This document shows positions 55,303 through 64,000 of a DNA stretch of 64,000 bases, piece after piece. Where the stretch lies: NCBI GenBank assembly GCA_003008705.1, contig PDUO01000009.1, positions 496,001 to 560,000 on the forward strand, in the 5' to 3' direction. The notes beneath the pieces are model-generated. The model made no database searches. It had not been told where the DNA came from and worked only from the letters and a program-made list of their open reading frames with translations. Position 1 is the stretch's first letter, and each line of letters opens with the position of its first letter. The translations under genes were made by a program, and so were the position numbers. This DNA comes from Pezicula radicicola. Taxonomy: Eukaryota > Ascomycota > Leotiomycetes > Helotiales > Dermateaceae.

Positions 55303-57801
55303 TGTGCTTAGGTCTAGGAATTGGAAAAAAAAAGGAGATGATATTGTAAAAGAAATCTGTACTGTACAAAGACTGCACAATGACAACAAAGTGAAGTCAT
55401 TTGTTGTGCGGCTGCTGCTGATATATAAAGCGACAAACAAGACTTTCAACTCAGTGAGTTCAGTTCTGTCTCGTAAAAACGGTAGCATCCGCATACCGGT
55501 TGATTAAACTTAGCGTCCATGGCCATAGCGTAGGTGGCTTAATGCCAGCCTTACTCTTCGAGCACTGAAGCATGGACGCTGCCTGAATAATATTCGCTCA
55601 TTGCAGACAGATGACGAACTCTACACCGCACAAGCTTTGAAAACTCTAAAGTCCACGGCCCGATACTGGGTGTCCTACTGTAGTTGAAGCTCAGACGTAC
55701 GGAGGAGGCACGGTGGGTCCGATAAGGAATCCTATGCGGGGACAAATCTGGGGCACTATCGCCATTGATACTATGAAGTCTGGAGACATGAGAAGCACGG
55801 ATGTCCTCGTGAGCATTTCTTTTCTCTGTATATTAACTTATTAAATCCTGATTTATGCTATCGTTGCTTTCCTCTGCTGCTGTAGCCGATAAATGTTTGT
55901 TGTTCCTTTGAGTTGGCCGGAAACTTTTGGAGTCTGGTAACATGTTTAGACTTAGCTGTTCTCATGCAGGAGGAGTGTGTTTGTGGGTGATTTACTTGTA
56001 AGCAAAAAGCTTATGTTGCAGTAGTACCTCGGTTTGATTAATGTATTGTTGAAATAGACTTTGTATTCTGTAAGTAAGAACAGTCAGTGAAAGTTACTCC
56101 TTGAAAGTTGAAACATAGCCGACCTCTGCTCGGTTAACTCGGAAACAGGCGTGGCTTTGAGATGTTTCAGCCGTACACAACAAACTAACTAAGCGAGTAA
56201 ATACCAACTGGCGAACGCGAACTGTTTGACACGGTGCTTTCACTGGCCAGAGCTTGAAAACCTGGGGAAAGACTGTTCGTCCAAGACGTTGAACAGACAG
56301 TCTACCGGTAGCCCTAAGCCCCCGAGATGCCGACGAAGAGACGGTAAAATTTTGAACGTGCAAAGTGTATTGCAAGAAAATCGTTTATCAAAAGGAAGCA
56401 AAACATAGAGATCCCTCGGGCAAAAGGTTATAGTTTGATGGAACAAGAATTTCGTTCTAGCACTTAGAAGAACGGGACCATCAATAGTTTAACCATCAAC
56501 TTCGAAGCTGGTGTCCTGTAGACGCAAACTGTGGCCTTACAAGTCAGCTGGTATTTATTTGATAACGCATATGCTAAATGAAAACCTACACCAAATATTT
56601 AATTTGTGTCTGCGTCCCAACAGTGTGGATGTTGCATAAATCTTGTGACGACATGCAACCACTGGGTCAACCCAGCGTGGCAGAGAAGGAAGGGGAAAGA
56701 GTATGAGAAGTGCCTCACCCGCAACTCTAAAGACGCAAAGCAAAAAGTTTGTCGTCCATTCTTTTCATCCTTGATAGCCAACTAACACTGATTTGGTCTA
56801 AATAGCGAATTTATCCTAGGATATCGATTTGGTAATAGATCATTCCAATTGTTTACTATATAACCCTATACTCGCAAGATATTTGCTTTGGCTGGTGGGG
56901 TAGCATGCGCGTCAAATGCTATAGCACCACGAAGTCGTCAAGTTCCTCTGTGCTCCTTTGCGGTTTGACGCCTTATATCACTCATGCCAGGCAATTTGTG
57001 CGGTCAATGGCCACCGGAAGGCTTGATGCCATGAATTCAAAGTCTCCTGGATTCCGAAGTCCGCGAAACGAGCTCCTAAGATTGCTTGTGTGGTCCACTG
57101 AGGTTAGATTATACCTTTGACTTCTCGTGACTTCATGCCTCATACCCACTTGTCACAACGGCGAAGTTATGCACAAGAAACTGATGCCTCCAAAAACTCT
57201 ACACTGCATATCAGGTAATATTCCAAAGACTCCTTCGCCTGCCTCGAGCTAAGGCTATGAAAACTCAGTGTCCGGACTACAAACGAGCCGTGGATAGGAA
57301 AACCACAATAGCGATGACTCGCCTAAATAGTATTTATAACCCACAGCTATGGTTCTTGTAGGGCGCTATGAAGAGAGTCTCGTTATCATGCTGAACCTAT
57401 AGCAGCCACACCAACCTCGTTCTGCTTGCAGTAAGCCCTTGCTCACATTGATCCATTTTTGCTGAGGAGAAGTATAATCGAATGCCACCAGAACAACCTT
57501 CATGCCCCCATGGGGACTTGGCACAGACAAACCTCAAGAGTTGTTTAGAGATGCCGATCTAGGAGTCCTTGTCGGTTATAATCTGTTCATATTGCTAAAA
57601 TGTGGGACTATAGACCCATCGAGACCGTTGTGTGGAGGTTTAGGCCTGGGATAGGCGACTCAGTACCATTGAAACACTCCAGCCACCAAACCATCATGGC
57701 CACATGACAAATAAGCTCACTGGTAGAGTAGCGGTAAAATCGGTGTATTCGCTGTTGTCTTTTATACACGACTTCATAAAGTCTCTTCCGCAAATCCTGC
57801 G
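55303..57801. other. 2.5-kb interval without a recognised gene
   Basis: The left part is the receptor promoter. No frame above about 90 codons has protein-like features, and no repeat or RNA gene was recognised. Composition is ordinary rather than AT-biased, so a divergent or heavily split gene could have been missed. Confidence 0.35.
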
Positions 57802-58296
57802 CTAGAAGTCGGTAACTCTGCCATTATAACTCCAATCGCCACTGTTCTCTGTACTTCCCCATCTAAGTGGCTCATTCTTAGGCCCCCCAACCTCTCCAGT
57901 CTTTGGATTCACATCACCCTCAAACTCTGGCTGTGCACCTCTCCTAATATCCGGATGTAATTCCTCGCCCTTTCCTGTAGCAGCTATGCGAGCCTCTATC
58001 GACTCAACTTCGGCATCCTCCTTTGATACTACCGAGGCCGGGCTTTGGTTGATTTGTGGTCTTTGTCGGGATGGAATTGATTCCAAGGTAGATGAAGCTG
58101 TTGGATTCGTGCCTACTGATGGCTTTGGTGTGCTGAATGCTCCAGTAGAGAGTTTTTGTAAGCGCTCGAATTCTTCTTGCTCCTTGGGCGGGAGACGCGG
58201 TGGTGCTGGCCCGGTTGCGAAAGCAAGGGACCTCGACGAATGGCTGAACAATCGGCGAGAAGGGAGAAGAAATTTGGCAGGTAGGAGGCGCGACAT
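57802..58296 (-). CDS. SDH8: Succinate dehydrogenase assembly factor 4
   Basis: A single-exon minus-strand frame of 164 residues. The N-terminus (MSRLLPAKFLLPSRRLFSHS) is a mitochondrial presequence. The C-terminal DUF1674 motif is complete: VNPKTGEVGGPKNEPLRWGS, then GDWSYNGRVTDF at the very end. SDHAF4 (yeast Sdh8) binds the flavinylated Sdh1 subunit in the matrix, shields it from oxidation and promotes its pairing with Sdh2. The central 90 residues are Ser/Pro/Glu-rich and poorly conserved. The protein is divergent from TRP5 across 359 bp. Confidence 0.93.
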   Translation of the reverse strand: MSRLLPAKFLLPSRRLFSHSSRSLAFATGPAPPRLPPKEQEEFERLQKLSTGAFSTPKPSVGTNPTASSTLESIPSRQRPQINQSPASVVSKEDAEVESIEARIAATGKGEELHPDIRRGAQPEFEGDVNPKTGEVGGPKNEPLRWGSTENSGDWSYNGRVTDF

Positions 58297-58655
58297 GATG
58301 AGATTAATATGTGGAAATGATTTGATGACGGGATACTGTTACTGTAAATGCATTGAAGGGAGAAGGAACAAACTCGTAGCGAACAAAAGAGAGGACGACG
58401 GGATGAGAGCTGGTGTTGACTGACTATCCTCGCGAGCCTCACTATCGTATCGTAATGCAATTTAATCCCTGTAGATTAAATATCCGGATTATCTTCCCCC
58501 GGTTGTGCCCCACTATAAAATTGAGGGGCGGTGATAACAGCCAAATATTGTCCTGCCCTGACTCACTGTACCTAGCATTCTAAAATAAAATCAACATCTC
58601 CCTCTTCAACATCCTCAATTGACCTAACATATCTACACGCGCAAGACTCGCAATC
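58297..58655. other. Divergent promoter of SDHAF4 and TRP5
   Basis: The 359-bp interval serves both genes. It includes a TATA-like CTATAAAAT near 58513 and the TGACTCA site listed separately on the TRP5 side. Confidence 0.55.
58559..58565. promoter_or_regulatory. Gcn4/CPC1-type site upstream of TRP5
   Basis: A perfect TGACTCA lies about 91 bp upstream of the TRP5 ATG. This is the binding core of Gcn4/CPC1/CpcA, and tryptophan genes are well-known targets of cross-pathway control. Position and gene identity make a functional site likely. Confidence 0.65.
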
Positions 58656-61111
58656 ATGGAAGGACTCAAAAAAACCTTTGCGAAATGCAAGGAGCAGGGC
58701 AGAGTAGGTTTCCACACCACAATTACTAGACAATGGCGGGGTGGCCATTGTTCGCCTTGTTCGTTGCTAATCTTTTACAGCCTGCCTTTGTAACCTATGT
58801 TACGTCTGGATACCCCACAGCCGCAGAGACAGTAGACATATTATTGGGAATGGAAGCTGGTGGTTCAGGTCAGTATACGGACCATTTCTATCCAAGATCG
58901 GTCAACAGTGACTCACCACCACATATACAGACATCATCGAGCTTGGAATTCCTTTCACAGACCCAATTGGAGACGGGCCCACGATTCAGATTGCAAATAC
59001 TGTTCGTAATGATGCTCGAGTATAATATAACGCCAATTGCTCATTCGGTGTACAGGTAGCGCTTAAGAACAAGGTCACCATCGAGTCAACACTGCAGGTG
59101 GTACGCGATGCACGAAAGAAGGGTTTAAAGGCACCCGTGCTCTTCATGGGCTACTACAACCCTATGTTGAGCTACGGCGAAGACAGATTGTTGACAGACT
59201 GTCGCGAGGCTGGCATCAATGGCTTTATTATCGTGGATCTTCCTCCTGAAGAAGCCATAAGCTTCAGGGAGTTTTGTAAAAAGGGAGGGTAAGTACCAAA
59301 AGCTCTCATGTTTGTCTACTACTAACACTTAATTCTTGCAGACTGTCATATGTTCCTCTCATCTCACCTGCCACTTCCGAAGAACGAATGAAGACTCTGT
59401 GCAAGCTAGCCGACTCATTTGTCTATGTTGTATCACGAATGGGTGTCACTGGTGCAACTGGAACATTGAATTCTGGTCTTCCAGCTCTACTCAAGCGCGT
59501 TAAAGAATACTCTGGCAATGTTCCAGCCGCAGTAGGATTTGGTGTTAGTACACGCGATCACTTCTTAAGTGTGGCCAAAATTGCAGATGGTGTAGTCATC
59601 GGAAGTCAGATTATCACCACGCTGAAGGATGCACCAGCTGGTCAAGGAGCTAAGAAAGTCGAGGAGTATTGTGCAGAAGTCTGCGGACGGAGAAATAATT
59701 CAAGCACAAGGGAAGTTGGTACATTACAACAGGCTCAAGAGCCAAATGGCAAGACTGTCCAGGTTGACGGCATCATTCCCGCCACCAACGGCCATGCTGA
59801 GCCAGGGTTAGCTGACCAAATTGAAGCGCTCAACACCAATGGCGAGGTGGATCCCAAAGCTATTCCTTCACGCTTCGGCGAGTATGGAGGTCAATATGTC
59901 CCAGAATCTCTGATGGATTGTCTTTCTGAAGTTGAGGAGGGCTTCAACAAGATCAAGGATGATCCAGCATTCTGGGAGGAGTACCGCACATACTACCCGT
60001 GGATGGGGCGCCCTGGACAGCTGCACTTGGCTGAGAGACTGACAGAGCACGCCGGTGGTGCCAACATCTGGTTAAAGAGAGAAGATTTGAACCATACAGG
60101 AAGTCATAAAATCAATAATGCATTAGGTCAAGTCCTTCTTGCACGACGACTGGGAAAGACTGAGATTATTGCTGAGACAGGAGCCGGACAGCACGGTGTA
60201 GCAACAGCAACTGTCTGTGCCAAGTTCGGAATGAAGTGCACAATCTACATGGGAGCGGTACGTCTCTCCTTCCCATTACCTTGGCCATGTACTGACTGTC
60301 AAAATAGGAAGACGTAAGACGTCAAGCTTTGAATGTTTTCCGGATCAAGCTTCTCGGCGCACAGGTGATAGCTGTCGAAGCAGGGTCTCGCACTCTTCGT
60401 GATGCTGTCAACGAGGCACTGCGTGCTTGGGTCGTCAATCTAGATACCACCCACTACGTCTTGGGCTCTGCTATTGGACCTCATCCTTTCCCAACCATCG
60501 TGCGGACTTTCCAGTCTGTTATTGGTAATGAAACTAAACAGCAGTTTATGGAGAAGCGAGGAAAGCTTCCAGATGCTGTCGTCGCCTGTGTTGGTGGTGG
60601 AAGTAACGCTGTTGGCATGTTCTACCCCTTCTCCAAAGACCCAAGTGTCAAACTTCTTGGTGTCGAAGCTGGCGGTGATGGTATAGACACCGATCGGCAC
60701 TCCGCTACTTTGACTAGTGGAAGTAAGGGTGTTCTCCATGGTGTTCGCACATATGTGCTGCAAGATAAGCACGGACAGATCTTGGATACCCACTCAGTCT
60801 CTGCTGGACTCGATTACCCAGGTGTTGGGCCTGAGTTGTCTTCTTGGAAAGATAGTGAGAGGGCCAAGTTCATCGCTGCAAATGATGCTGAGGCTTTTAT
60901 TGGATTTAGGCTTATCAGTCAATTGGAGGGTATCATTCCCGCACTGGAGACTGCGCATGCAATTTATGGAGCTGTTGAACTAGCCAAAACAATGGAGAAG
61001 GGCCAGGATATTGTGATCTGTGTCAGCGGCAGAGGCGATAAGGATGTACAGAGTGTAGCTGACGAGCTTCCCAAGTTGGGGCCCGTAATTGGCTGGGATT
61101 TGAGATTCTAA
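58656..61111 (+). CDS. TRP5: Tryptophan synthase (fused alpha and beta)
   Basis: Six exons, 58656-58703, 58781-58868, 58931-59001, 59056-59288, 59342-60257 and 60308-61111, give 719 residues, the usual length. The alpha half has [32 protein letters not shown] with the catalytic Glu and Asp, [15 protein letters not shown] and [11 protein letters not shown]. After a linker the beta half starts at about residue 320 with [17 protein letters not shown], and the PLP lysine lies in [15 protein letters not shown] (about residue 403). [28 protein letters not shown] and [10 protein letters not shown] complete it. It converts indole-glycerol phosphate and serine to tryptophan, channelling indole between halves. 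The gene is complete, and the short first exons are all supported by conserved sequence. Confidence 0.96.
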
Positions 61112-61752
61112 AAGGTTCCTTTAGCATTTCGCGCATTTTAGGAGCTTCAAAAGATATGTGTAGAGATAATGAAAGTAGATTCCACAAGATAACTGCTGTG
61201 TAAAGTTACCATGCAGTCCAGATTTTCTGAGCTTTTTTTTTGCTGAAGATATCCTTTGGGTCTAGTCCGGCATTTGGATGTCTATTACAATCATATGAGA
61301 GTAACGCAAACGTTCTTGCCTTCAATTATTTGGTAGCTTGCATGGTGACGCAAGTAATGACTATCAGTGCTTTCCGCTTTTTAGAGATAAGATAGGTTGA
61401 GGTGATTCACTGCACTGTCGATTCTTGAGCTGCTCTAGCAATCTGACTAAGGCTTTCTGTGTAAAGAATTCTAGATTCAACTACATTCATGTATGTCATA
61501 TGGCATTTCCATATTCGTCATGTATTTGGAACTCTCATGGACTCCCCTGTAGTAAACCAGAGTGGTTGCTACATATTCTCAGATTCAATCAATATCCTCC
61601 GCCTAACATACTCATGTATCACATATGTGTATGCAAAGATCCGCTACTCCAGATTTCAAGCCTGTTCTAGGAGTGCAACCCATCTTCATAGGAGCCCGTC
61701 AGGATAAACGAGCGTTTACCGACCATCCCATACCATCATCCACGAAGAATCT
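61112..61752. other. Intergenic between convergent TRP5 and 2EXR gene
   Basis: The 641 bp hold the 3' regions of two convergent genes. No frame or repeat is supported. Confidence 0.4.
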
Positions 61753-62910
61753 TCAAAGCACAACCTTCCCAACTCTCCTCTTCAACAACTCGCCCTCAGT
61801 CAAAAACAGAATCTCCGGAATCCTCCATCCCACACATCTCTGCTTATCATGTCCTTGAGGAATACAAATATCCTTCCGATACTCAATCATCTTCAACAAA
61901 GCACGATCCACAACAGCCTTCACCAATCCCCAAGGGAAGTCCTCATGCAAACCATCAGGCAAAACAATCACCAACTCCTTCAAATTTCCCAATCGTCGAA
62001 TACATTCATTGATTGCTGATTCAATCCTTCGCTTATTAGCTCCATTGAATGCTTCATATCTGATAGCCAGGAATGCAATTGTGCAAGCACGATAATCAGG
62101 ATGACGAGCCGACATACGACTGAATTCATGTAAGGCACCCAATGTTTCCATCATCATGATATCTCTCTTGATATCGAAGTAAATTGGATGACGTAGATTT
62201 TCAGTAAATTCAAGCTTGTAGGTTTTGCTGAGGACGCTACGGGATGAATGGCATGTGTGTAGCAGTGCTGGTACTTGAATATTGGCTACGCATTCGGTGT
62301 GTACCCATGCCTGTCCTCTATGGTTTACCCTCAATCGTGAGAGGTCCCGGGAACTGATCAGACGGGGTTCTGGGATTGCGAAGGTCCAGATTAGAAGTTG
62401 GAGTTCTGGGGGGAGGTTGGGGAAGTGTGGAAATGTTGTTGTTGAACTGATTGGGTGTGCTTGCTTTGTGATACCATGGAAATTCTTGATGGAGATACCG
62501 AGACCGAGTCCAATGAGGGGGGTTGTTGTCGATCTTTTGATGTTGGGGTTTCTTGATGTTGGGTTTGAAGTTGATGATGGTTGGTGGTTGATGTTTGGTA
62601 TGAAAGGTACTCTGGTTTCTATGATGGGTGTATGGACTGGAGTGAATTGAGAGTTTTGTTGGAGTAGTGAATGGAGGTGTGTGAGTGCTGGTTTTGGCAG
62701 GGCTCGGGTTATGTATCCTGTTGCTATCAAGAAGAATTGGAGGGTGTCTTCGTCTGGGAACTCTTCGAACAATAGCCATGGTGTACCGGCGTCGGATATG
62801 AAGCGGAATGATGTTGGTGTTGATGTTGGTATTTGGGGTTGGATTGGTGAGAGGGGGAGATCGGGATCATCCGGTGGTGGTGCCATGATGTTGTTCTTAG
62901 AGTCTGCCAT
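61753..62910 (-). CDS. 2EXR-domain protein
   Basis: A single-exon minus-strand frame of 385 residues. After about 165 low-complexity Pro/Thr/Ser residues comes the 2EXR signature FPHFPNLPPELQLLIWTFAIPEPR (residues about 166-189), then the second half with PALLHTCHSSRSVLSKTYKLEF and IYFDIKRDIMMM. This F-box-like fungal domain family is greatly expanded in Leotiomycetes and Sordariomycetes and has no established biochemical role. The C-terminus (GNLKELVIVLPDGL, then RDICIPQGHDKQRC) is typical. It is convergent with TRP5. Confidence 0.85.
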   Translation of the reverse strand: MADSKNNIMAPPPDDPDLPLSPIQPQIPTSTPTSFRFISDAGTPWLLFEEFPDEDTLQFFLIATGYITRALPKPALTHLHSLLQQNSQFTPVHTPIIETRVPFIPNINHQPSSTSNPTSRNPNIKRSTTTPLIGLGLGISIKNFHGITKQAHPISSTTTFPHFPNLPPELQLLIWTFAIPEPRLISSRDLSRLRVNHRGQAWVHTECVANIQVPALLHTCHSSRSVLSKTYKLEFTENLRHPIYFDIKRDIMMMETLGALHEFSRMSARHPDYRACTIAFLAIRYEAFNGANKRRIESAINECIRRLGNLKELVIVLPDGLHEDFPWGLVKAVVDRALLKMIEYRKDICIPQGHDKQRCVGWRIPEILFLTEGELLKRRVGKVVL

Positions 62911-64000
62911 CTTTGCTGCTCCTTGAAGTTTTCGTGAAGGCAGACTAGAGATGTAGGAGGATCTGAAGATACTGACAGATCGAGGTTGATTGTATGAGAA
63001 GTGCTTCTTAGTTGAGAGAAAGAATCGGCGGAGTGGGAGAGAAGGGGTTGTTTGATTATGAGGAGGTGGATGCTGATTGAGGTCGACCCATAGATCGGTG
63101 TCTTTGAATTGTGAGAAGGTACCTTGAGTGAGGGAGGGAGGGGACGGGAAAAGAGGGTATGGTTCAAGATGATGGAGTAGATCGAAGTCGGTAGACTGAG
63201 AAGTGTCACTAGTTTCTAAGTGTAACTGTCTCGAGGCAGAGGGTTGTAAAGAAAATAAAGAGGTCGAGAATAGATCTAGATCTCTAGATGGTGAGAAAGT
63301 GCCTCCTTGTGTGAAAGAGAGGGGAAGTAGAGAGAAGAGAGACGAGAGAGGAGGTAGAGGATGGGTTTTGGTTTAGTTGATTCGAACCGACAGACAATAC
63401 GATCTGCTCCACACACTAGACAATTAAAACGAATATTTTAGTCCATTGTACTTATATCCTAGACTTAAATTGCTGCTACTCCGGTTACTGTATCTATTGT
63501 ACTGTTCCAAATATTCTCACTTTTTTTAATAAAAACTCGAGTCACTACAATAACCTCGTATTACTAGTGCTTTTTATTCAGCCCTTCAATGAGTTGACTT
63601 CCCCCCTATTTTTGTAGCGACCAATAGCTAACCGAATGTTAAATTACGCCAACTTCTGGCATTCGATTTCTTCGTGGAACAGCAATAGGTAAAATCAGAT
63701 AAGTAGTAGTGACAAAATTAGTACAACTATATTTGAACGACGCTCTATATAGTTCTTAGAGGTTTGATAACCTCGCTTGCCCTTTTTCCGCTATAAAAGC
63801 AACGCTTGACCAAACATCGACGAGGAAAGATAGAGAGGGCCTAAGAGGTACTTTTTACAGAATAGCCATTGACACAACATATATGAAGAAGGAAGAAAAG
63901 AAAGCGGCGTACCCAATGGTTATAAACACCCTGAAGAAAAATGTCTCTCCACAACCTGGTCTCGACTAGCGAGAGTACTTGAATATTTTATGATACTAAC
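62911..64000. other. Promoter of 2EXR gene, then AT-rich right end
   Basis: Bases 62911-63370 are C/T-rich on the minus strand with a long GA tract (63240-63360), like an extended fungal promoter or 5' UTR. From about 63420 to 63790 the sequence is AT-rich. No gene is supported up to the window edge. Confidence 0.45.

Noticed and set aside
62727..63209. 160-codon minus-strand frame upstream of and overlapping the 2EXR gene
   Set aside because: Ser/Pro/His-rich shadow of a C/T-rich promoter and of the 2EXR N-terminus.
63378..63395. GGTTCGAATC on the minus strand resembling a tRNA B box
   Set aside because: The flanking bases cannot form the T stem or an acceptor stem, and no A box is present.

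Overview
The window is nuclear DNA from a filamentous ascomycete (Pezizomycotina). The evidence is many short GT-AG introns of 44-70 bp with CTAAC/CTGAC-like branch sites, a fused alpha/beta tryptophan synthase, HET-domain genes, 2EXR, NCS1, MFS and Git3/cAR-type receptor families, and AT-rich islands that look like RIP debris. The gene style suggests Leotiomycetes, but that is only an impression. I recognise 25 genes or gene remains; exon borders were worked out by eye from frame, splice signals and family motifs.

Layout, left to right. 1-7 kb: the 3' part of an NRPS-like A-T-R reductase, a frameshifted HET fragment, and a 12-exon NCS1 purine/cytosine-type permease. 9-10 kb: a conserved fungal protein of unknown function. 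12-18 kb: an allantoate-permease-like MFS carrier, an agmatinase with a leader peptide, and convergent acetylornithine aminotransferase (ARG8), a possible arginine/guanidine neighbourhood. 18.7-24.2 kb: a GNAT acetyltransferase, a secreted PhoD-type phosphatase and HMG-CoA lyase. 24.5-26.8 kb: an intact HET gene bracketed on both sides by the same degenerate satellite. 28-32.6 kb: V-ATPase subunit B, a secreted aldose 1-epimerase and a small hypothetical. 34.8-38.8 kb: a DHA1-type MFS transporter divergent from a PEBP-family gene broken by one missing base. 39.9-43.7 kb: a large unfamiliar gene with repeated CxxC...Hx5H modules, a long charged coiled coil, two tandemly duplicated exon-intron units and an in-frame stop inside a module. 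44.3-46.1 kb: a bestrophin-like channel. 49-55.3 kb: a second HET gene, an acidic Cys/His-rich protein and a 7TM receptor. 57.8-62.9 kb: succinate dehydrogenase assembly factor 4 divergent from TRP5, then a 2EXR protein.

Housekeeping genes (ARG8, HMG-CoA lyase, VMA2, SDHAF4, TRP5) are interspersed with fast-evolving accessory genes (HET, NRPS-like, MFS, modular Cys/His protein). Perfect TGACTCA (Gcn4/CPC1-type) sites lie upstream of TRP5 and ARG8, fitting general amino-acid control. Mobile-element traces include two copies of a small TA-flanked terminal-inverted-repeat element at 11.0 and 39.0 kb that differ largely by transitions, and an 84-bp near-perfect palindrome at 19.8 kb. No tRNA, rRNA or CRISPR array was recognised. 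The strongest candidate for something undescribed is the modular CxxC...Hx5H protein with duplicated exons at 39.9-43.7 kb.
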